This document shows positions 1 to 8,460 of a stretch of 64,000 bases of DNA, one piece after another. The stretch's first letter is position 1, and every line of letters starts with the position of its first letter. The DNA comes from Pseudomonas graminis (GTDB lineage: Bacteria > Pseudomonadota > Gammaproteobacteria > Pseudomonadales > Pseudomonadaceae). The notes below the pieces were generated by a model. It was given only the letters and a program-made list of their open reading frames with translations, searched no databases and had not been told where the DNA came from. Position numbers and translations under genes: made by a program. The stretch covers positions 186,001-250,000 of the forward strand of contig NZ_MTSB01000005.1 in NCBI RefSeq assembly GCF_002093745.1, written 5' to 3'.

Positions 1-13
1 AGAGTACTTCACG

Positions 14-310
14 CTATGGATGCACTCCCGACCTTCGAACTCGCACCTGTTGAGGTGGGTGCCGCCGCAGGGGCCATTGGACAACCCTTTCGGGCATGTC
101 TGGCGTGACGCTATTGCACTCCTGCTGAAGCTGGTTGCCCCAGCGGCGTAGCGCGGATTCGACAATACCGAGCGAGCGGCAGTCTTCGATATGGCTATAG
201 CCCTGATCAAGCACGAGGCCTGCGGCCTCGCGTTTGAATTCTGCGCAAAGGTACGGCTTTGCTTGGTCATCAGACATCTCTATCTGACGAGCATTCTCGC
301 CTACAGCCAC
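14..310 (-). pseudogene. IS3-family transposase OrfA remnant
   Basis: The middle of this reading frame (EFKREAAGLVLDQGYSHIE, then SALRRWGNQLQQE) resembles the N-terminal helix-turn-helix of IS3-family OrfA proteins, which bind the insertion-sequence ends. A likely original start is the Met of MSDDQAKPY at 277. After the residues NSVTP the frame no longer resembles OrfA: the usual coiled-coil segment is missing and a short unrelated arginine-rich tail ends at a stop. No OrfB, terminal inverted repeats or target duplication are visible, so this is a dead fragment at the edge of the accessory block. The family assignment rests on remembered motif similarity. Confidence 0.6.
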
Positions 311-376
311 GTCAGCATTGGCAGCTACAACCGAGAGTAGCGTGCGGATCCAGACTTGATCGTAATCACGACAACT

Positions 377-1162
377 TTACCTGTACATGATCGCCACGGC
401 GCGAACGAAACCTGCCGAGGCATGCTTGATCTTATACGGAAAGCAGGACACCTCGAATCCGTGGTCCGGCAGGCTCTCCAGGTTAGCCAGCTTTTCCATC
501 TGGCCATAACCGATGTCACGACCGGCCTTGTGTCCCTCCCAAATGATCGAGGCATCACCGCTGACAAGAAAGCGCTCGCGGGTTGACTTGAAGGGAGCAT
601 CCCAACTCCAGGCATCAGTGCCGACCACTCGCACGCCACGTTCGAGCAGGTATAGCGTGGCCTCGCGGCCCATCCCAATGCCGGCATCCAGGTAACCCGG
701 TTGGCCGAAGATTGCCCCGGCACGGGTATTGACCAGCACGATGTCCAGCGGCTGAAGGTTGTGGCCAATGCGGGCAAGTTCCGTTTCGACTTCAAGCGCG
801 CTGACCACATGGCCATCCGGCAGATGACGAAAGTCCAACTTGACCCCCGGTTGCAGGCACCACTCCAGTGGCAGTTCGTCAATGCCGTAGGCCGGTTTTC
901 CGCCATCGGTCGTCGAGGCGTAGTGCCAGGGTGCGTCCATATGCGTACCGCTATGGGTGGTGATCTGCAGGCGCTCCGCAGCCCAGGCTTCATGGCCTGG
1001 CAAATCCTCCAGGCGCAGGCCAGGGAACATCGCCAGCAGTTCAGGGGCGCCGCTCTGGTGATCGACATAATCGATCTTGGGTAACAGCGGTGGCGGGTCA
1101 GTATGAGGGTTGTTGTCCAGAGTGACCGACAAGTCGATCAAGCAGCGTTTAGGTTTATGCAT
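377..1162 (-). CDS. cyclase-family (metal-dependent) hydrolase
   Basis: A 261-aa protein of the cyclase/kynurenine-formamidase-like family (PF04199), cytosolic metal-dependent enzymes that open amide or lactone-type rings, such as arylformamidase and isatin hydrolase. The diagnostic metal motif HSGTHMDAPWH (HxGTHxDxPxH) is present near residue 70. The start at MHKPKR is preferred because AGAAGG lies at the right distance and the gene then overlaps the end of the upstream FAH-family gene by only 8 nt, suggesting coupling. An earlier Met at 1195 would overlap further and lacks a better ribosome site. It is the last gene of the seven-gene operon starting at 10149. The substrate is unknown; pairing with an FAH hydrolase suggests late steps of ring or keto-acid breakdown. 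Confidence 0.85.
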   Translation of the reverse strand: MHKPKRCLIDLSVTLDNNPHTDPPPLLPKIDYVDHQSGAPELLAMFPGLRLEDLPGHEAWAAERLQITTHSGTHMDAPWHYASTTDGGKPAYGIDELPLEWCLQPGVKLDFRHLPDGHVVSALEVETELARIGHNLQPLDIVLVNTRAGAIFGQPGYLDAGIGMGREATLYLLERGVRVVGTDAWSWDAPFKSTRERFLVSGDASIIWEGHKAGRDIGYGQMEKLANLESLPDHGFEVSCFPYKIKHASAGFVRAVAIMYR

Positions 1163-2144
1163 GGCGAACCTTCTGGGCAACGATACGTTGGTCAATGGCG
1201 CCGAACAGGGTGTCGCCCTCTTCGTTCAAGGCCTCGATGCGCACGCGGTCACCAAAGCGCATAAAAGGGGTACGCGCCTGGCCGCAGTCGATCATTTCAA
1301 GCGCGCGACGCTCGGAAATGCAGGCTGAACCTGCCTCAGGGTCGCGATTGGATACGGTGCCGGAACCAATGATGGTCCCAGCCCGCAGACGCCGGGTTCT
1401 GGCCGCATGGGCGATCAGATCAGCAAAACTGAAGTTCATCTCGGCGCCACTGGGCTGGCCAAACCACTCTTCGTTAAGGCTTATCCACAACGACAGGCAA
1501 ACACGACCGTCTCGCCAGGCACTGCCCAGCTCATCCGGGGTCAACGCCACGGGCGAAAAGCTTGAAGATGGTTTGGCCTGGAGAAAGCCGAAGCCGGACT
1601 TGATCTCCCTCTGGATAAAGCCCCGCAGGCTGACGTCGTTGACCAGCATGACCAACCGCACGTACTGCAGCGCTTCATCGACCGGGCAGCCCATGGGCAC
1701 CTCGTCGACAATTACCGCGAACTCGCCTTCGAAATCGATACCGTCGTCCTCGCTGGGCAACACCACATCGGCGCAAGGGCCAAGGAAGTCATCCGAGGCG
1801 CCCTGATACATCACAGGAATATGCTCTTGCGCCTGCTCGGGCAGATTGAAGGCACGCTGGATCAGGTGACCATGATTGAGAAAGGCCGAGCCGTCACACC
1901 ACTGCGGTGCGCGTGGCAGCGGCGCTGCGGCCTGCGAGGGAATGAACGGGAAGCTGTCACACGCTTCGCCGAGGTTCAAGCTCTCGCTCAAACGCTGTAG
2001 TCCGGGAGAGACGGTGTTCCAGTTTTCCAGGACCTGCAGCAGGTTGCGGGCATGTGAAGACGCATATACAGCGTGTCGTAAATCCCGGGAAACCAGCACC
2101 AGCCGGCCGTCCCGGCTACCGTCATCGAGGGTAGCAAGCTTCAT
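1155..2144 (-). CDS. fumarylacetoacetate hydrolase (FAH) family protein
   Basis: A 329-aa member of the FAH superfamily, cytosolic enzymes that hydrolyse or hydrate C–C bonds in beta-keto acids from aromatic ring cleavage. The metal-site signature is visible as YQGASDDFLGP followed by DFEGEFAVIVDE, and the C-terminal half carries the usual GSGTVSNRDP segment. The start MKLATLDDGS at 2144 is chosen because AAGAGGAC precedes it; the open frame extends upstream without family-like sequence. It lies 82 nt downstream of the MFS gene and overlaps the cyclase gene by 8 nt. Family identity is clear. The substrate is not, and it is shorter than true fumarylacetoacetases (about 430 aa). Confidence 0.88.
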   Translation of the reverse strand: MKLATLDDGSRDGRLVLVSRDLRHAVYASSHARNLLQVLENWNTVSPGLQRLSESLNLGEACDSFPFIPSQAAAPLPRAPQWCDGSAFLNHGHLIQRAFNLPEQAQEHIPVMYQGASDDFLGPCADVVLPSEDDGIDFEGEFAVIVDEVPMGCPVDEALQYVRLVMLVNDVSLRGFIQREIKSGFGFLQAKPSSSFSPVALTPDELGSAWRDGRVCLSLWISLNEEWFGQPSGAEMNFSFADLIAHAARTRRLRAGTIIGSGTVSNRDPEAGSACISERRALEMIDCGQARTPFMRFGDRVRIEALNEEGDTLFGAIDQRIVAQKVRHA

Positions 2145-2226
2145 GATCAAGTCCTCTTGAACAAAAATCAGGGCAAACAGCTCCCCGGGACCCGTCAGGG
2201 GCCGGAGGGGAACAGTTGTCAAAGGA

Positions 2227-3474
2227 TCAGTGCAGCGGCGCGTCGCCAGAGTTCTGTATCGGGTCACGCAGGCGCAAACCCGCCAGGCGCGGTGCAGCAA
2301 GGCAAAAGACAGCCGTGAACAGCAGTCCGAAGCCAATCAATTCGACCGCCTCGGCTCGGTTACCAACCAGGCTGATCGCCGCCATGACCAACAGCGGGCT
2401 CGCGAACTGTCCACCGAAAAAGCTGGCGTTAAAGCCGCCCGTGCCCCGGCCACGATTCTGGAAGCTGAGACTCGACAACGCCCAGTTCACCACCGTCGGC
2501 AGCATCAGCCCGCAGCCCAGACCGTTGACCACCATCGCGATCAACACGGTGCGGTAGTCGTGAGCGCCGGCCAGCAGCACCAGGCCGAGACCTGAAATGA
2601 GGAACGCCACCGCCAGCAGAATTCCGGGCCCGGTACGGTTGAGCCAACGGAAGCTCAGCGCGCCGACGAGGACTGCGGCGTGGCTCAGGCCAATAGCCAG
2701 GCCGGTGCTTTTCGGCGAATCGATGCCAATACCTGCGAGCAAATAACCCGTTTGCACCGGTATCACGAAAAAGCCCAGGGTAGCGATGCTCGTCAACAGG
2801 TAGATCACCAGCAGCGTACGCCAGGGAAAGGCACTCGACGGGGTGATCGGTGCTACAGCCGCCATCACGTCAACCGTTTTCCGTAGCGGTTCCCAGAGGA
2901 ACACATGCATCAACGGCACGAACAACAGGCCCACCATGTAAATCACAAAAGGCGTACGCCAACCGTTTTCCCCCAGAATGCCGCCGACCATGAAGAAAGT
3001 CGCTGCCGACAGCGCAGTGGCAATGGTTTGCCAAGACAACAGCCGGGCACGCTCACTGCCACTGTAATAGTCGCCGATCAGCGTGGTGCAACAGGTCATG
3101 ATCGCGGCCTCGGCCAGGCCCAGCCCCGCCCTGCTCAACAGGATCAGCACGAGGTCGTCGAGCAGCAGCGGCAATGCCCCGCAGCAGCCGTACAGCCCCA
3201 TGGCCAGGACGAGCAAACGCTTGCGCCCGAGCCGGTCGGCGAACCAACCGGCAAACGGCGAGAACAAAGCAATCATCAGTGCCGGCAAGGTCAGAACGAT
3301 GGGCACCAACAGCGCGACATTGGCACTGCCGGCGAAATGCGCGGCGATGCGTGGCAGTACCGGGGCGATCAAGACCCCTCCTAGAATCGGCAGGCAACTG
3401 CCCAGTAACAGCAGCAACCCTGCCCATGAGCGCCGTTGGGTGCCGCAGGCGTTCTCAAATATCGGTGGGTTCAT
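2227..3474 (-). CDS. MFS transporter
   Basis: A 415-aa integral inner-membrane protein with about twelve hydrophobic segments. It carries the MFS loop 2–3 signature (GWFADRLGRKRLL, matching GxxxDRxGRR) and a mirrored, weaker motif in the second half. Proton-coupled uptake or export of a small molecule is expected. The start MNPPIFEN overlaps the stop of the upstream RND gene as ATGA, with GAGG about 8 nt before it. It sits between envelope genes (RND, YCF48, DUF1329, DUF1302) and two hydrolase genes, so it may carry the compound they act on. The substrate cannot be read from sequence. Confidence 0.88.
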   Translation of the reverse strand: MNPPIFENACGTQRRSWAGLLLLLGSCLPILGGVLIAPVLPRIAAHFAGSANVALLVPIVLTLPALMIALFSPFAGWFADRLGRKRLLVLAMGLYGCCGALPLLLDDLVLILLSRAGLGLAEAAIMTCCTTLIGDYYSGSERARLLSWQTIATALSAATFFMVGGILGENGWRTPFVIYMVGLLFVPLMHVFLWEPLRKTVDVMAAVAPITPSSAFPWRTLLVIYLLTSIATLGFFVIPVQTGYLLAGIGIDSPKSTGLAIGLSHAAVLVGALSFRWLNRTGPGILLAVAFLISGLGLVLLAGAHDYRTVLIAMVVNGLGCGLMLPTVVNWALSSLSFQNRGRGTGGFNASFFGGQFASPLLVMAAISLVGNRAEAVELIGFGLLFTAVFCLAAPRLAGLRLRDPIQNSGDAPLH

Positions 3475-6002
3475 TGGGGTTGCCTCACTTCTGTTGTGGT
3501 TGGAATACACGTAGCGCGCTCGTCATCGCCAGTGCGCTGACCCTTGGCAGGGCTCGCGGGATTGCCGGGCCCAGGGGTATCGTCATCGCGCTGGACGGCA
3601 TTCCAGGCCCAGCGCCACGTACGTGCATGGGGCAACAGGAAGTGCGCCAGAGCGGGTAGCAATACCAGTGCGCCGATCATGTTCCAGAGGAACATGAAGG
3701 CCAGCAGGACGCCCATGTCGGCCTGGAACTTGATCGGTGAAAACGCCCAGGTCGACACGCCTACCGCCAGGGTCACGCCCGTCAGCATCACCACTTTGCC
3801 GGTGAACAGCAGCGCGTGATAGTAAGCCTGTGACAGGCTCTCCCCGGCTTTCAGACGTGCCAGCAAGATGCTCATGACGTAGAGCGCATAATCGACGCCG
3901 ATCCCCACACCCAGCGCAATTACCGGCAATGTGGCGACTTTCACGCCGATCCCCAGCCAGACCATCAGCGCCTCGCAGAGTATGGAGGTCAGCACCAGCG
4001 GCAGCACCACGCAGACCACCGCCAACATCGAGCGAAAGGTCACGAGGCACAGCAGAATCACCGCGCCATACACCCAGAACAGCATGTCACGGTTGGCCTG
4101 CTTGACGACGATGTTGGTTGCGGCCTCAATGCCCGCGTTGCCAGCAGCCAGAAGAAAACGCGCTTGCGCCGTATCATTGGCGGCGGCGAACGATTCCACT
4201 TCGTTGACCAGACGACTGAGGGTCACAGCCTTGTGGTCGCTCAGGTAGGCATAAAGAGTGATGGTATTGCAGCCCTGGTTGAACAGCTCGCGGGGCGCAC
4301 GACTGGTGATGGAGTTGAGCAGCGTTTGGCTCTGTGTCAGGTCGTACCATTTGAGGTTGCCCTCACTCATCCCCACCAACAGCGTTCGGTTGAGGCTGGC
4401 CAGCGAGGCCGTCGATTCCACCCCAGGCAACTGGCGTAACCGCCATTCCAGTGCATCCAGGCGCATCAAGGCGTCGTAGTTTGAGCAGCCGCCATCGGGG
4501 GTGCGCACGATCACCGCAAACACGTCGCTGCTGGCGCCGTAGTGCTGAGCGATGAAAGCGTTGTCGCGGTTATAGCGCGAGTCGGCGCGCAGTTCGGGCG
4601 CCCCAGGGTCCAGGTCACCGACCTGCAACTGCAGGCTGACGAGGAAACCGCCCACGCCCAGCAGCAGGCTGACGATAAGGGTGACCGCGGCCCAGCGGCG
4701 TTGGGTGAAGAGGTCAAGCCAGGCCCAGAGCCGGTGCTTGCGCCCCTGCTCGGCTTCTTCCTCGCTACGCAAACTGCGTGTCGCCGCCTCGGCGCCGACA
4801 CCGACATAGCTGAGCAGGATCGGCAGCAGGATCAGATTGGTGAAGATAAGCACAGCCACGCCGATACTGGCGATCAGCGCCAAGTCCTGGATTACTCGGA
4901 TCTGGATCATCATCAGTACGGCAAAACCCACCGCATCGCAGAGCAAGGCCGTCAGGCCGGCCACAAACAGGCGACGGAAGGTGAAGCGCGCCGCCACAAG
5001 GCGGTGCATGCCCCGACCGATGTCCTGCATGATGCCGTTCATCTTCTGCGCGCCATGACTCATGCCAATGGCCAATACCAGAAACGGCACCAGAATCGAA
5101 TACGGGTCCAGCTCGAAACCTAACAACGCTACCAAGCCCAGTTGCCACACCACCGCGATTAGCGAACAGGCCATCACCAGCAGGGTGCTGCGGATGCAGC
5201 GTGTGAACCAATAGAGCATGGCCGTGGCAATCAGCATGGCAGCGGCGAAAAACAACAGGATCTGGCGCAAGCCATCTATCAGGTCGCCGACCACCTTGGC
5301 AAAGCCGGTGATGTGGATGCTCAGCCCCTCGGCCTGAAACTCGCTGCGCAGTGCTTCGAGCTGCGCTGAAATCGCGGTGTAATCGAGTGGTTTACCGGTC
5401 TGCGGGTCTTTTTCCAGCAGTGGCACGAAGATGATGCTGGAGCGGCCGTCCAGCGCGATGGTCTGACCTATTTCACCGGAGCGTGAAACGTTGCGCCGAA
5501 CCTCGGCCAGGCTTGCAGCGGAGCCATCGTAGTTATCGGGGACCACGCGCCCGCCTTCCACGCCCTCCTCGGTCACCGCCATCCAACGCATATTCGGTGT
5601 CCACAGCGACTTCATGAACGGCCGATCCACGCCCGGCAGCAGGAAAACCTTATCGCTGAGCTTGGCCAACAGCTCAAGGTAGCGGGCCTCGTAGATCGAC
5701 TCGCCGGGCGCCTGCACGGAAATGCGCAGGGCATTGCCAATGCCCGTCAGCTCGGCCTGATTTTCCAGATAATTGGCGATGTAAGGATGACTGGTGGGGA
5801 TCATCTTCTCGAAACTGGCGTTAAGCGCAAGGCGCGTGGATTGCGCCCCCAAAAACAGGCTTAGCAGCAGGCACAGCAGCACTATCCAGACATGGTGATT
5901 GAACAGGCTGCGTTCTATCAGTGACCCGGAATTCGGGTCGAACTCGCGCAGGCTTCGCTCAGGGTTCGTCGCATTGGCGGCAAACGTTGTCTCACTGATC
6001 AT
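3471..6002 (-). CDS. RND-superfamily (MMPL-type) transporter
   Basis: An 843-aa inner-membrane protein with the duplicated RND layout: one N-terminal membrane helix (WIVLLCLLLSLFLG), a large periplasmic loop, five to six helices, a second helix and loop, and a final helix cluster. It is shorter than AcrB-type pumps and has no adaptor (MFP) gene beside it, which fits the MMPL/hopanoid-exporter-like branch that handles lipids and hydrophobic compounds. Its start overlaps the stop of the YCF48-like gene (ATGA) and its stop overlaps the MFS start, so translation is probably coupled. Co-occurrence with YCF48, DUF1329 and DUF1302 genes is a recurring Pseudomonas arrangement. Confidence 0.88.
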   Translation of the reverse strand: MISETTFAANATNPERSLREFDPNSGSLIERSLFNHHVWIVLLCLLLSLFLGAQSTRLALNASFEKMIPTSHPYIANYLENQAELTGIGNALRISVQAPGESIYEARYLELLAKLSDKVFLLPGVDRPFMKSLWTPNMRWMAVTEEGVEGGRVVPDNYDGSAASLAEVRRNVSRSGEIGQTIALDGRSSIIFVPLLEKDPQTGKPLDYTAISAQLEALRSEFQAEGLSIHITGFAKVVGDLIDGLRQILLFFAAAMLIATAMLYWFTRCIRSTLLVMACSLIAVVWQLGLVALLGFELDPYSILVPFLVLAIGMSHGAQKMNGIMQDIGRGMHRLVAARFTFRRLFVAGLTALLCDAVGFAVLMMIQIRVIQDLALIASIGVAVLIFTNLILLPILLSYVGVGAEAATRSLRSEEEAEQGRKHRLWAWLDLFTQRRWAAVTLIVSLLLGVGGFLVSLQLQVGDLDPGAPELRADSRYNRDNAFIAQHYGASSDVFAVIVRTPDGGCSNYDALMRLDALEWRLRQLPGVESTASLASLNRTLLVGMSEGNLKWYDLTQSQTLLNSITSRAPRELFNQGCNTITLYAYLSDHKAVTLSRLVNEVESFAAANDTAQARFLLAAGNAGIEAATNIVVKQANRDMLFWVYGAVILLCLVTFRSMLAVVCVVLPLVLTSILCEALMVWLGIGVKVATLPVIALGVGIGVDYALYVMSILLARLKAGESLSQAYYHALLFTGKVVMLTGVTLAVGVSTWAFSPIKFQADMGVLLAFMFLWNMIGALVLLPALAHFLLPHARTWRWAWNAVQRDDDTPGPGNPASPAKGQRTGDDERATCIPTTTEVRQPQ

Positions 6003-7063
6003 TGCAACACTCCTAGACGTTTCACGCCGCGTGGCCCAGCCACCACCAGGGCGCCGTCAGCGGCTTGCACCACGGCCGCAACGGGAAAGCCTTCGGCCTG
6101 CGACAACACGCGCAGGCGCGCGGCCGCGTCATCGACCTGCAGCAGCCGGCCGTTTTGTTCGGCAAGCACAGTGCGCCCATCGCTCAAGGTCACGATGCCC
6201 ACCAGCGCACTCTGCGCATCCGTGTCCAGACGTTGCCATCCGGGCGCTTGGCCGGTGGAGCGCCAGGCGTTGCCACGCAAGCCCGCCAGTAACGGTGCGC
6301 CGCCTGCGTCCAGTTGCAGGGCAAAAAAGCTGCCTTCGTAAGGGCTTTGCAGACGCTTGAAATGCTCACCGGCATCCGTGGACTCAAGCAGAACGCCCTG
6401 CTCGCCGGCCACATAGATATGTGACCCGCGCCGAGCAATGGCATACAGGTGGTAGCCGTCCGCGTTATCAGCGCGGTCCACCCAGGAGACCCAAGTCTGG
6501 CCACCGTCGGCGGTGTGCAGCAGCAGCCCGAATGCACCCGCGACGATGCCGTTCTGTGCGTCGCTGAACTGCACGGCCAAAAGGGGTTTGTCAGGTCCTT
6601 CCTGAACGAAGCGTTCGGCTACCCGTTGCTGCACAAGCAGCGCGGGGTCTGCGGTGGTGTCCTTCGGCACTGCCGCGAGCACACGCTGGGCGGCTGCCCG
6701 GCCATCGAGCTGCAACTGCCAGCTCTCTCCGCCATCACTTGTATGCAGGATGCTGCCGGCATGCCCCACAGCCCATCCTTCGTGAGGCGTGGCAAAATCC
6801 ACTGCGGTGAGCGTCACACTCACCGGTACCGGCACCTGGCGCCAGGCCTTCCCTCCATCGTCAGAAACGATGATCAAGCCCTGCGCCCCGACAGCCACCA
6901 GCCGGGGCCCGGCGCGGCCCAAGCCGATCAGCACGGCATGTTCGGGTTCGTCCACTTTGATGGCTGGGCGCAACAGGACATCCCCCACCGGCGCCTCGAC
7001 CGCCAGTAGCGAACCACTACAGAGCAAGAGCCCCAGCGCCAGAACATGAGCGGCGCGCAGCAT
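5999..7063 (-). CDS. YCF48/BNR-repeat periplasmic protein
   Basis: A 354-aa secreted protein. A signal peptide is evident (LALGLLLCSGSLLAVEA). The rest is built of repeated beta-propeller blades of the YCF48/BNR type, with recurring SDDGGKAW, TSDGGESW, TADGGQTW and STDAGEHF motifs (Asp-box-like). YCF48 proteins act as assembly or scaffolding factors; here a periplasmic partner of the RND pump is inferred from gene order only. The start overlaps the DUF1329 stop by one base (TGATG) and the stop overlaps the RND start. Confidence 0.85.
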   Translation of the reverse strand: MLRAAHVLALGLLLCSGSLLAVEAPVGDVLLRPAIKVDEPEHAVLIGLGRAGPRLVAVGAQGLIIVSDDGGKAWRQVPVPVSVTLTAVDFATPHEGWAVGHAGSILHTSDGGESWQLQLDGRAAAQRVLAAVPKDTTADPALLVQQRVAERFVQEGPDKPLLAVQFSDAQNGIVAGAFGLLLHTADGGQTWVSWVDRADNADGYHLYAIARRGSHIYVAGEQGVLLESTDAGEHFKRLQSPYEGSFFALQLDAGGAPLLAGLRGNAWRSTGQAPGWQRLDTDAQSALVGIVTLSDGRTVLAEQNGRLLQVDDAAARLRVLSQAEGFPVAAVVQAADGALVVAGPRGVKRLGVLQ

Positions 7064-8421
7064 CAGCGAACACCCTCCGACGCCATTGCATCCGGGCTGA
7101 AATCGCTGTCGGGGAAAGGCTTGACGATTTCGTTGTGGACGCGCTTCTCGGTGACCACGTTATTTGCCATCCAGGCCCCGGTCAGTAAGTCGTACTGGGC
7201 GAACATCCCGCGGACCAGACCCGGCAACTCCGGCATCGCATAAGGCAGTTGCAGGTAGGTGCGCCATAATTGACCGTTGGCATCCCAGCTGTCGCCGAGC
7301 ATGGCCATCCAGGTGTCTTCGTCTACATATAAGCGGCGCTTGGGCATACTGTGGCGTTTGCCGGCGACGAGGTTGCCTTCGATCACCCACACGCGGTGCT
7401 TTTCCCAGCGCATGTAATCCGGGTTGAGGAAGCGTTCCTTGAGGATCTCCTCGTCCTTCTTCGGCTGCAGAATTTTGTTGCTGTTGTAGGGGATCAGCAT
7501 TTCCTGTTTGCCGACGATCTTCCAGTCGTAGCGATCCAGAGGCCCGGTGAATACCGAAACCTCGTCGAAATTGGCCACCCCCGAACTGGTGGGTGTCGGG
7601 GTGTCGTAAGACGAGACCGGCAGCTTGCGCACCCGCCGCTGCCCGGTCAGGTAGACCCAGGACTGTGCGCCGCCTTTGGCGTAATCCATCGGCTCACGCC
7701 CGAGCAGTGCTTCGCCGACACGCAACGGCGGGCCAAGGTTGACCAGCTTGGTCATCCAATAGATGCCTTTGTAGTCGCTCTTGGCGTCCTTGAAATAATA
7801 CGGCATCTCGCGCTGCGACTGAATCACGCTGGACAGGATGCGCTGGCCATTGGCTGTAATGATGTAGACGTTGAAGTCGTTCTTCCACGCCTCGCCGCGC
7901 CAGCTCAACTGGTGGTTCCACACCACCTCGGCGCCGGTGGCAGGAATCGGAAACGGAATGCCGCCGCTGGCACCTTCAAGCGTGTTATTTTCGTTGATCA
8001 GGCGGGCATTGGTGGCGTTTTTCAGTGTGTTGTCATAAACCCACTGTGGGGCGGCGGCGGTGCGACGAGTCGGATACACGTCCATACGGTAGTCGGGGTA
8101 CTTGGCAAACATCGCCTTCTGCCCTTCGCTCAACGTGTCTCGATAGTCGCCAAGGTTCTGTGCAGTCACCGAATACAGCTTGGTATCAGCGGCAAAGTAA
8201 TCGGGAATACGGGGACCGGGGTTGACACCGGCGGGGACCTGGGTCAGCCCTCCATTCCAGGCCGGAATGCTACCGTCGGCATTGCCCGCGCGTTCACCAC
8301 CCAAGGGCGTAAGGGTGGACGTGAGCTGCGCGGCCTTGTCGGCAGTTACAGCCCAAGTGGGCAGCGACAGCCCGACAAGCACGCCGGTCAAAAGCAATTG
8401 ACTGAGCGGTTTTGATGTCAT
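7063..8421 (-). CDS. DUF1329 family protein
   Basis: A 452-aa secreted protein with a clear signal peptide (LLLTGVLVGLSLPTWA) and the DUF1329 (PF07044) pattern: N-terminal GNADGSIPAWNGG, a central aromatic-rich beta region, and WEKHRVWVIEGNL near residue 345. DUF1329 proteins are thought to adopt a LolA/LolB-like fold that can shield a hydrophobic ligand in the periplasm (family knowledge, not visible here). It lies 39 nt after the DUF1302 gene and overlaps the YCF48-like gene. A periplasmic carrier between the DUF1302 barrel and the RND transporter is a reasonable inference. Confidence 0.88.
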   Translation of the reverse strand: MTSKPLSQLLLTGVLVGLSLPTWAVTADKAAQLTSTLTPLGGERAGNADGSIPAWNGGLTQVPAGVNPGPRIPDYFAADTKLYSVTAQNLGDYRDTLSEGQKAMFAKYPDYRMDVYPTRRTAAAPQWVYDNTLKNATNARLINENNTLEGASGGIPFPIPATGAEVVWNHQLSWRGEAWKNDFNVYIITANGQRILSSVIQSQREMPYYFKDAKSDYKGIYWMTKLVNLGPPLRVGEALLGREPMDYAKGGAQSWVYLTGQRRVRKLPVSSYDTPTPTSSGVANFDEVSVFTGPLDRYDWKIVGKQEMLIPYNSNKILQPKKDEEILKERFLNPDYMRWEKHRVWVIEGNLVAGKRHSMPKRRLYVDEDTWMAMLGDSWDANGQLWRTYLQLPYAMPELPGLVRGMFAQYDLLTGAWMANNVVTEKRVHNEIVKPFPDSDFSPDAMASEGVR

Positions 8422-8460
8422 GACAGATTCCTCATTCTTTTATTGTTATTGCACACGCAC

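Noticed and set aside
7351..8415. A 354-codon open frame opposite the DUF1329 gene
   Set aside because: Antisense shadow; the minus-strand frame has a signal peptide and family motifs.
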